12,384 nt of DNA, taken from Candidatus Roizmanbacteria bacterium (GTDB lineage Bacteria; Patescibacteriota; Microgenomatia; UBA1406; GWC2-37-13). The stretch's first letter is position 1; every line of letters starts with the position of its first letter. Made by a program: the position numbers and the translations under genes. Positions 6,800 to 12,384 of the stretch are shown here, piece by piece. The notes below the pieces were generated by a model. The model saw only the letters and a program-made list of their open reading frames with translations, was not told the origin of the DNA and ran no database searches. The stretch covers positions 1 through 12,384 of the forward strand of contig JAPLYQ010000136.1 of assembly GCA_026395475.1 (NCBI GenBank), written 5' to 3'.

Positions 6800-7790
6800 T
6801 GCTTGTGCTTCTGTAACAGGTCTGCATGATTTGATCTGCTAACCAGACATCATAAACTGATCTATCTGAACCTTTAAGCATGCCTTTCTGAAAATCATCA
6901 GGAGTGGCATTTGCAGTGTATCCATTACCTTGTGGATATTTTTCGATTGTTACATTTTTTTGTGTACTTCCATCTTCACTTCCCATGACAAAAATTAATC
7001 TGTTGTCATCTGCTTTCCAAGGGAATGACAATTTTTGTCCGTCAATGTCAAGGTCAGCAAAAGATGTTGAAAGGAACATATATCCTCCAGCATTTACTTT
7101 TGTATTGTAAGTTTTTTCTGTTAAATTGTGTGCAGTGTCAGCTGTTGGCATAAGTGCTGCATCTGAAGATGTGGCTACATTGTCCATTACTGGCATTCCG
7201 TTAAACAAAGCCACATATTCTTGGTAAAGCATATTTACATCTTCATGTGTTTTTCTTGCCAAATTTTGAGCTGCCTCTAAAAGCGCCCTGTCTTCTGGAT
7301 TTCCCTTGAACGCTTCAGTTGGAGCTACAGCTGGTGTTGCTGTTTCAACCAAAGTTGGGGATGGCATAGCGGTATTTGTTGCGGCCTGTGTAGCTGTTGC
7401 AACTTGTGTTGATGTCTCAGTTGCTGGCATAGCGGTATTTGTTGCGGCCAGAGTTACTGTTGCAACTTGTGTTGATGTTTCAGTTGGTCCAGGTGTTGCG
7501 GTTATCGATCCACCATTTGGGATTAAACCATCAATAAATGCACCTACTGGATCGTTCGCAGGAGTCTCTGCTGTTACTTGAGTTGCGGGAAGAGGAGTAT
7601 TATAAACAGATGTTGGTGTTTCAGCTTGTTGACCACCAGTTCCACCATTAAAAGCTGCACAAGCAAGCTGTGAGAGAGGGACAGCCGCGGATCCAACAAG
7701 AATTTTTAGATTTCTTCCTGTGGAACTTTTTTTTGAGGTTACGTCGGGAGCTGTGATTGGTGTTGAAAGTTCTGCTGTTCGTACTGTCAT
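6741..7790 (-). CDS. Secreted, mucin-like tandem-domain protein, N-terminal part: signal, Thr-rich linker, first domain (frameshifted)
   Basis: Family not recognised. A basic N-terminal stretch (KKSSTGRNLK) precedes a short hydrophobic segment (about 29-45) with LSQLAC at 39-44. That may be a poor lipobox with C44 as lipidated residue, or a signal peptide. Residues about 55-160 are Thr/Pro/Ala-rich, with two 21-residue repeats (103-123 and 124-144), a likely O-glycosylation target. Residues about 165-325 are the first copy of a domain repeated in the next frame. The frame stays meaningful to about VWLADQ (315-320); the rest (to residue 349) is out-of-frame translation. Removing one base near 6826-6838 would give one protein of about 541 residues. 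The promoter region is shared with the divergent SecA-like gene. It is probably surface-exposed; its function is unknown. Confidence 0.68.
   Translation of the reverse strand: MTVRTAELSTPITAPDVTSKKSSTGRNLKILVGSAAVPLSQLACAAFNGGTGGQQAETPTSVYNTPLPATQVTAETPANDPVGAFIDGLIPNGGSITATPGPTETSTQVATVTLAATNTAMPATETSTQVATATQAATNTAMPSPTLVETATPAVAPTEAFKGNPEDRALLEAAQNLARKTHEDVNMLYQEYVALFNGMPVMDNVATSSDAALMPTADTAHNLTEKTYNTKVNAGGYMFLSTSFADLDIDGQKLSFPWKADDNRLIFVMGSEDGSTQKNVTIEKYPQGNGYTANATPDDFQKGMLKGSDRSVYDVWLADQIMQTCYRSTSNGSRRKELSKNVQHDRSRC
7359..7484 (-). repeat. 63-bp tandem duplication encoding a Thr-rich 21-residue unit
   Basis: Two adjacent 63-bp copies (7422-7484 and 7359-7421) encode TETSTQVATVTLAATNTAMPA and a near-identical unit with three substitutions. 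Only a short stretch near GCGGCC and scattered single bases differ between copies, so the duplication is recent or kept uniform by recombination. Confidence 0.9.
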
Positions 7791-7796
7791 ACTAAT

Positions 7797-7802
7797 ATTA
7801 TA
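7797..7802 (-). promoter_or_regulatory. Proximal -10 box (TATAAT), leaderless configuration
   Basis: A perfect TATAAT on the minus strand ends exactly six bases before the ATG at 7790, so transcription would start at the A of the start codon. No good -35 is seen at the normal distance. It may act alone or be secondary to the upstream TTGACA promoter. Confidence 0.4.
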
Positions 7803-7821
7803 AAAAATATTTAATACCTAT

Positions 7822-7849
7822 AGTATAACAGTTCTCCAGTGTTTGTCAA
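7822..7849 (-). promoter_or_regulatory. Sigma-70 type promoter for the mucin-like protein gene
   Basis: The minus strand carries a perfect TTGACA (7849-7844), a 16-base spacer and TATACT (7827-7822). Transcription would start near 7815, giving a leader of about 25 bases without a clear Shine-Dalgarno. Confidence 0.65.
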
Positions 7850-7873
7850 GTGTATTTTAAATATACCGTTACC

Positions 7874-7879
7874 TATAAT
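7874..7879 (+). promoter_or_regulatory. Upstream alternative -10 box (TATAAT) for the SecA-like gene
   Basis: A perfect TATAAT with no good -35 at normal spacing. It would start transcription near 7886 and leave a leader of about 60-85 bases, which would suit the internal AAGAGG-preceded ATG at 7969. Confidence 0.3.
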
Positions 7880-7911
7880 ATCAACACATCATCTTGATTA
7901 CCCTCATCGCC

Positions 7912-7941
7912 TTGCCTTTGGAAGCTCAAGTAAGGTATTAT
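7912..7941 (+). promoter_or_regulatory. Candidate leaderless promoter for the SecA-like gene
   Basis: TTGCCT (7912-7917), an 18-base spacer and TATTAT (7936-7941) are followed after six bases by the ATG at 7948. The -10 to ATG distance is identical to that of two other genes in the window, so the mRNA may begin at the start codon. Confidence 0.4.
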
Positions 7942-7947
7942 ATATAT

Positions 7948-10900
7948 ATGCTATCACAAGAGGTCTCTATGCCCCCACAGCAGAGGAAAATGGGGGGTGT
8001 GTTAAATAAGCTGTCAGTGCTGAGTCACGAAAAACTTGTTCTTGATCCTGTGGAGGCTAACATACGACGAATGACGCGTGGAATTACCCAATTTAAGGCT
8101 GATTGGGAGGCTACTCCAGACAAAAGTAACCTTTTAGGGCAAATTGGCACCTCACACAAGGCATATCTTGATGCTCAGGCGCAGTTTGAGGCTAATTCGA
8201 CTGTTTGGGGGGAATATCGATCGGACAAAGACTTAGCAAGCCTTGAAACGCAGATAAAGAGTGCAAGACAAGACGTTTTATTTACCATGCAAGAAAAAGG
8301 CCCGAAATATGCACAATCAGCCACGATTTTAAAACAACTCGAAGCTGAGAGACAAAAAGCTGTCAATGCTCGAAAAGAGGTAGAAGAACGACATATATCT
8401 CAAGCTGAGATTGCCAAAGAAGAGGCTATTCTAAGAGAAGCACAAGAACGGTATCAAATTCAATTGTCTGGATTCTTGTTTGCTCGTAATAAGGAGCAAT
8501 TTTTAGAAAAAAAATCAGCTGATGCATTTAGTACCTCAAAGGAAGCTCGACAGATTGAAGGAGTTGTGCGTGCACTTCATGGGCAACATCTCCACATGGG
8601 AACAGGTGAGGGGAAAAGTACTGTTGTTCTGCCTATTACCGCATTAGTCGATGCAGCCACGAACGATGATGGGAGAGTAGTGGTTGGATCAGCAAATGGT
8701 CTTCTTATAGACGAGCTAAAGGAAAATACAACAAAAATAGCCACCATAATGGATGAACTTCCATTTTACAAAGATTCACTTACCCTCTCAGGTCTTCATG
8801 AGGGTGAAGGGGATGATGGAGAACAAAACGGAAACATAGTGCTTGACATGAATAGGGACTACCTTACGTTGGGCGAACTCAGTGCAGAAACAAAGGCGAA
8901 AATGAAGACGAAACATTGGGAAGATTATGTAAAAGGCACGGAAGATCCGTTTAAGAGAATTGCCCCAAATGGAGAAGGAACTTATCTTGAAAAAGGGAAT
9001 GGCACAATAAAAATATTTTTTGCAGATGAAAAACAGCTTGTTTTTGATTGGATGAAAAATCAAAAGCTATTTGAAACACAATGTCCGAATACATTTATGG
9101 ATGAGGCACATGTAGCGTACGACAAAAAGACACCCTATGCCCTTACTAATGAATCTGTCGCACTTTCTAATACCGATGTGCGAGATGGGGTTGTTGACTG
9201 GGTTACTCGCTATATGGTCGCACAGAAACTGAAGCCAACTGACGTTATCCCTAGTGGAGGTCAAGACGAACTGAAAAGCGATGCTCTTCGAGAAAAACTT
9301 CAAGCGCTTGATTTTGGCTCAATTACTCTTGCGGGAATTGATGAAGAATCCACTCAATTCAGAAATGCAGTTGGGATTATCGCCAAATCACTTGGAATTG
9401 CGCCAGAAGGACAACAAGTTCTACAAGAACAAGTATTAAAAGATATGCAAACCCTCACTCCTCCAATGGGAGAGAATAAACTTCCGTATGGTCTGCAACA
9501 ATCAAAAAAAGAACTTCGTGAACTGGATAAGCGAATAAAGCAAGCAGAAATAAATGTTAGATTAACAACCCCACAAGGGGGAGATTTGCACGAAAAATAT
9601 CAAACAATACTTAAAGATCTCCAGGAAGAAAAAGATATTGCAATACGCGCGAACTTAGATTCTGCAGAACCAGAAGTTGAAGATGCTCATCAGCTCTATA
9701 TGTCTGATATTGTCAATGACCTGGCGCAATTTATTCGCCTTAAGGACAAATCATTTGTCGACAGGGAAGAAGGAGTTGTCATACGAGATACCTATGTCGA
9801 TGAATTGATGGAAGAGCATAAATATGAGCCGAGAATACAGGCAACAGTCTTGGCGCTCGTTGGTAAATTTGAGCCTATTAAGCGTAAGGTTGCATTCAAA
9901 ACAGATACATATCCTAGTTTTATCCATGCAATGAGAGACAATATTGTTGGATTTTCTGGAACCCTCATGTATCCTGAGCCTCAAAAAGCACAAATGAAAA
10001 AGGGGAGCTTTGCGACCTTCCTTGAGCGTGAAACGGGAAGAGAAGTCAAAATGTTAGCTGTACCTGAGATAAAGCCATTTCCTCAACCTAAATTACACAT
10101 GACCACAGATGAGACATATGTAAAGCTTGCACAAGATCTTCAAGAAGAGGTGCGTACAGATATGAGGATTTATAATCAGTTAAGACCAACGTTGGTGGTT
10201 GATTTTAATGGAGTAACAAGTGGCATGAGAACGTATGAGGAAATGAAAAAAATATATGGAGAAAAGAGAGTCCGATTACTTGCATCAAAACCAACTGAGA
10301 GAGAAGCTGCACTTAAATATCAGCATGATTTAGACGAATATAGAAAACAACTAGCAAATGGCGACATCGATGTGCTTGTCTCAACAGGAAGCGCTGCTCT
10401 GGGAGTTAATTTTGAAAAAGAAGATGGGACTTTTCCAGACCTACGAACCGTGTCGCTTGGGCTTCCTGACTCAGAAGAACGCATCGCTCAAACAATTGGG
10501 AGAAGAAGAATGAAGGAAAACACAACCAGAAATCATTTATGGTATTTATCGATGGAAGCCTTAGATACGTCAGTGAGCCTTCTTCAAAGTGAAGACAATA
10601 TACATAAATTTGATCTTAAAAAAACACAGGAAGAGATGCATGATGCGCTTAATAAGGCGGTAACGAGTGGAGATCAGAAAAAAGCTGCAAAACTTGTATT
10701 TGATCTAATGGGTGAAACACGAGGGTCACGGGCATCGGACGAAGAGTTTCAAGAAGGATATGATAATTTGATAAATAATGAAGTTATTCCGTATGCAGGG
10801 GAGTATATGAAGAAGAGAATTGCCAAAGAACTTCTCAAGTACGATGATTCAACGATTGAACTTCTCTTTGATAAGGAATATATGATAGGAAAAAAAGAAA

Positions 10901-11610
10901 AGAAGCCAACTCAAGAACAAAGAGTTCAATATACTCTGTTGGATGTATATTTCCAAAGTGTAGGGCTTCCATCGACACTGTATAACGATATCATGTCACA
11001 GCAGCTTCTTTCACAGGCTCAAAACCCAGATGCATTTCCAACACATTTTATTCATGAGCAAACACCAATGCAACTACAAAAATTACGTTCATATATATTT
11101 AATTCAACTGGAGACCCTAGTAAGGGATATCAACTAGACCAAACTCTCAGTGATTGGTTTGAACAAGCAAAAGGGTCAGTAGACGAATATGCAACTATAG
11201 TAGATTTAGCAGGCATTACCCCACAGATCCTTAGCCCATCTGGGATGAGCCATCGCTTCGTAACAGCAGCAAAGGTTGATAAGAGTGTAGCAGAAGAGAT
11301 GCCTGGCTTAAGACCAGGAGGAACAGTGCGTGTTCTCAGAGATACTCCAACCGATATCTTTGGGTTAGTTTCCAGTGAGGGTGATCCAAATTATTCATAC
11401 CCAGTAATAATTAATAAGACATCAGGAGAAGCAGCAATATTACGAATAGCAGATCGCTTTGGGTCTGTGCTCCAAGTAAGAAATGGGGTTGGTGATTTTC
11501 AAGTATTTGTGATGCCATTCCCGCTAGGACGACCAACTCCTTTTAATGGGGAAATAGTCAATATGCCACATTCTCTCTATATGTACTGCCAGGAAGAGGG
11601 GAAGGAATAA
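7948..11610 (+). CDS. SecA-like SF2 motor ATPase with unusual N- and C-terminal regions
   Basis: This is a cytoplasmic DEAD-type ATPase of about 1220 residues related to the preprotein translocase motor SecA. Motifs in order: RQIEGVVRALHGQ then MGTGEGKST (Walker A, K223), close to SecA's M-x-T-G-E-G-K-T; FMDEAHVAYD (DEAH 385-388); GFSGTL (SGT 670-672, like SecA's G-M-T-G-T-A); VLVSTGSAALGVNFE (809-823, motif V); and QTIGRRR (848-854, arginine-finger motif VI). A long coiled coil precedes the ATPase (about 80-190), and another helical stretch (about 515-570) lies between motifs II and III, where SecA has its preprotein-binding domain. The last 350 residues match no SecA domain I know, and there is no cysteine-rich zinc tail. 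It is therefore probably not the housekeeping secA. Starts at 7969 (preceded by AAGAGG) or 7990 are possible; a TTG at 7894 looks over-extended. Confidence 0.78.
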   Translation: MLSQEVSMPPQQRKMGGVLNKLSVLSHEKLVLDPVEANIRRMTRGITQFKADWEATPDKSNLLGQIGTSHKAYLDAQAQFEANSTVWGEYRSDKDLASLETQIKSARQDVLFTMQEKGPKYAQSATILKQLEAERQKAVNARKEVEERHISQAEIAKEEAILREAQERYQIQLSGFLFARNKEQFLEKKSADAFSTSKEARQIEGVVRALHGQHLHMGTGEGKSTVVLPITALVDAATNDDGRVVVGSANGLLIDELKENTTKIATIMDELPFYKDSLTLSGLHEGEGDDGEQNGNIVLDMNRDYLTLGELSAETKAKMKTKHWEDYVKGTEDPFKRIAPNGEGTYLEKGNGTIKIFFADEKQLVFDWMKNQKLFETQCPNTFMDEAHVAYDKKTPYALTNESVALSNTDVRDGVVDWVTRYMVAQKLKPTDVIPSGGQDELKSDALREKLQALDFGSITLAGIDEESTQFRNAVGIIAKSLGIAPEGQQVLQEQVLKDMQTLTPPMGENKLPYGLQQSKKELRELDKRIKQAEINVRLTTPQGGDLHEKYQTILKDLQEEKDIAIRANLDSAEPEVEDAHQLYMSDIVNDLAQFIRLKDKSFVDREEGVVIRDTYVDELMEEHKYEPRIQATVLALVGKFEPIKRKVAFKTDTYPSFIHAMRDNIVGFSGTLMYPEPQKAQMKKGSFATFLERETGREVKMLAVPEIKPFPQPKLHMTTDETYVKLAQDLQEEVRTDMRIYNQLRPTLVVDFNGVTSGMRTYEEMKKIYGEKRVRLLASKPTEREAALKYQHDLDEYRKQLANGDIDVLVSTGSAALGVNFEKEDGTFPDLRTVSLGLPDSEERIAQTIGRRRMKENTTRNHLWYLSMEALDTSVSLLQSEDNIHKFDLKKTQEEMHDALNKAVTSGDQKKAAKLVFDLMGETRGSRASDEEFQEGYDNLINNEVIPYAGEYMKKRIAKELLKYDDSTIELLFDKEYMIGKKEKKPTQEQRVQYTLLDVYFQSVGLPSTLYNDIMSQQLLSQAQNPDAFPTHFIHEQTPMQLQKLRSYIFNSTGDPSKGYQLDQTLSDWFEQAKGSVDEYATIVDLAGITPQILSPSGMSHRFVTAAKVDKSVAEEMPGLRPGGTVRVLRDTPTDIFGLVSSEGDPNYSYPVIINKTSGEAAILRIADRFGSVLQVRNGVGDFQVFVMPFPLGRPTPFNGEIVNMPHSLYMYCQEEGKE
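7958..7963 (+). promoter_or_regulatory. Possible ribosome binding site (AAGAGG) for an alternative start at 7969
   Basis: AAGAGG sits five bases before ATG 7969 in the SecA-like frame. It is the clearest Shine-Dalgarno candidate in the window and competes with the leaderless start at 7948. The two starts differ by only seven residues. Confidence 0.4.
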
Positions 11611-11627
11611 GACACCTCTTAAATAGC

Positions 11628-11657
11628 AAAAACCCCTCCTGTACAGAAGGGGTTTTT
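11628..11657. terminator. Bidirectional terminator between the SecA-like and surface-protein genes
   Basis: A 10-bp perfect stem pairs AAAAACCCCT (11628-11637) with AGGGGTTTTT (11648-11657) around a 10-base loop. Each strand ends its stem in five U, so it can stop transcription in both directions. It lies 17 bases after the SecA-like stop and 20 bases after the stop of the convergent gene. Confidence 0.88.
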
Positions 11658-11661
11658 AAGT

Positions 11662-11682
11662 TGTAAGCAACCATTGCTTACA
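11662..11682. other. Small hairpin over the stop codon of the DUF11-like gene
   Basis: TGTAAGCAA (11662-11670) and TTGCTTACA (11674-11682) form a perfect 9-bp inverted repeat with a three-base loop. The TAA stop of the minus-strand gene (11680-11678) is inside the stem. It has no U tract of its own and may protect the mRNA 3' end or assist the adjacent terminator. Confidence 0.5.
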
Positions 11683-12331
11683 CTGATTTCTTTTTAAGTT
11701 TAATTCCAAGGCCAAGCATTGCAAGCTGACCAGCTACAAGTACTATATTCATTTCTGGACCTGCTTTTGGAGCCTGTTTTACGCCTAGAACCTGCTTCTC
11801 AACACATGCCTGTGCAGTATCATCATCAGATGCGTTATTTGTATATGCGCGTGCATAATTACTCACACACATCAAACCTCTATCTGCAGGAAGTTTATCT
11901 TGAGTAAACCACTGCATTTTAAAGTAAAAAACCCTTTCTTCGTTTGAGGCAAATGTGCCTGCATTGAAGCTAATTGTGCGTGCATTTGCGTCATATGTGC
12001 CAGGACCTTCTATTGGATTCAAATACCATGGTACTTTATCGGTAACCATAACATTATCCAAAGATGTAGCAGAAGTATTCTTTACTCTTAATTTAAAGTA
12101 TATGTCCATTCCAGGCTGGAAACGGACATCTGAAGGTGTTAAGTTGTCGACATATTCATATTGTAAAACTCCACCCTTAGATGTGGTTACTGGCTTTGAG
12201 ACCTGTTTATCGATAAGAATAGATTCAACTGGAGCTGGCTGACCATATTGGCCATATTGTGCGAATGTTGAGTGTGCTGAAGCAAAAAGAGCAATCACCA
12301 GAGTTGTTAGTAAAACAAATAGTTTATTCAT
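11678..12331 (-). CDS. Secreted DUF11-like surface protein with degenerate sortase-type C-terminal anchor
   Basis: A 217-residue exported protein. Residues 1-24 are a classical Sec signal peptide, probably cleaved after HSTFA. A short QYGQYGQP spacer follows. Residues about 35-180 form a beta-sandwich of the DUF11/conserved-repeat type: YFKLRVKNTSATSLDNVMVTD, a classic 'V-x-N-x-x...V-x-V-x-D' opening, then PWYLNPI and RTISFNAGTF. C155 and C176 may form a disulfide. The C-terminus has APKAGPE (187-193), a hydrophobic helix (about 195-212) and KLKKKSV. This is the layout of an LPXTG sorting signal with the motif degraded, so it is either an unusual sortase substrate or a simple membrane anchor. 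The mRNA appears leaderless. It is likely a structural or adhesive surface protein. Confidence 0.78.
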   Translation of the reverse strand: MNKLFVLLTTLVIALFASAHSTFAQYGQYGQPAPVESILIDKQVSKPVTTSKGGVLQYEYVDNLTPSDVRFQPGMDIYFKLRVKNTSATSLDNVMVTDKVPWYLNPIEGPGTYDANARTISFNAGTFASNEERVFYFKMQWFTQDKLPADRGLMCVSNYARAYTNNASDDDTAQACVEKQVLGVKQAPKAGPEMNIVLVAGQLAMLGLGIKLKKKSV

Positions 12332-12337
12332 ATGGAC

Positions 12338-12366
12338 ATTATACTATAAGCCTTTTAATTTGTCAA
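12338..12366 (-). promoter_or_regulatory. Perfect consensus sigma-70 promoter, leaderless
   Basis: The minus strand reads TTGACA (12366-12361), exactly 17 bases, then TATAAT (12343-12338), then six bases and the ATG at 12331. Both hexamers and the spacer are fully consensus. The predicted transcript starts at the A of ATG, so the gene should be strongly expressed from a leaderless mRNA. Confidence 0.85.
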
Positions 12367-12384
12367 CTATAGGTTATATTTTAG

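Noticed and set aside
7359..7484. Possible CRISPR-like direct repeats
   Set aside because: The 63-bp units are adjacent without spacers, in frame, and encode a peptide repeat; no cas genes nearby.
7306..7581. Plus-strand open frame with repeated VAVATCVDVSVAG segments
   Set aside because: Antisense of the duplicated Thr-rich linker; the repeat is explained by the 63-bp duplication on the coding strand.
7816..7877. ACCTATA motif at 7816 and 7871, and on the minus strand at 12374-12368, as a shared operator
   Set aside because: A 7-mer in AT-rich promoter DNA at inconsistent positions relative to the -35/-10 boxes; no palindrome or fixed spacing supports a regulator site.
7894..7947. TTG at 7894 as start of the SecA-like gene
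   Set aside because: Its 18 added codons show no conserved character, no ribosome binding site precedes it, and the stretch contains the -35/-10 like elements placed just before ATG 7948.
1..12384. tRNA, rRNA, riboswitch or transposon ends
   Set aside because: No cloverleaf-like segments, rRNA-like tracts, transposase motifs or flanking terminal repeats were found on reading both strands.

Overview
The window is 12.4 kb of AT-rich bacterial DNA using the standard genetic code: TGA appears only as a stop, and the long reading frames contain no internal TGA. The mix of genes suggests a Candidate Phyla Radiation (Patescibacteria) genome, perhaps a Microgenomates-like lineage. It includes very large GT-C type membrane proteins, threonine/proline-rich secreted proteins of unknown family, a DUF11-like surface protein with a degenerate sorting tail, and an oversized SecA-like ATPase. 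Start codons sit directly behind TATAAT boxes and mostly lack ribosome binding sites. The lineage is inferred from gene style, because no rRNA or other marker gene is present.

Layout from left to right. Positions 10-186 hold an unexplained open stretch in frame with, and downstream of, the first gene. A minus-strand two-gene operon follows (4501 down to 187). It encodes a 1078-residue membrane protein with a GT-C/YfhO-like architecture and, overlapping it by 8 bases, a membrane-tethered lysozyme-like protein on a proline/threonine-rich stalk. Divergent from this, and sharing a CCATGG palindrome for both start codons, is a plus-strand PMT-type GT-C glycosyltransferase (4500-6133). It is split by a -1 frameshift at a perfect T TTT TTA slippery heptamer. 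Facing it across a bidirectional terminator is a minus-strand secreted protein (7790 down to 6164) with a mucin-like linker and two diverged copies of one uncharacterised domain, split by a second frameshift of opposite polarity. A divergent promoter region (7791-7947) separates it from the plus-strand SecA-like SF2 ATPase of about 1220 residues (to 11610). A second bidirectional terminator lies between that gene and a minus-strand secreted DUF11-like protein with a C-terminal anchor (12331 down to 11678), which has a perfect consensus leaderless promoter.

As a group, the genes describe a cell-surface locus: two enzymes or scaffolds of the polyprenyl-phosphate sugar/GT-C type, three exported or surface-anchored proteins (two with Thr/Pro-rich, potentially O-glycosylated stretches), and an ATPase related to the protein-export motor SecA. 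A functional link resembling SecA2/accessory-Sec export of glycoproteins is attractive but is inference only. No RNA genes, CRISPR arrays, insertion sequences, attachment sites or origins were seen.
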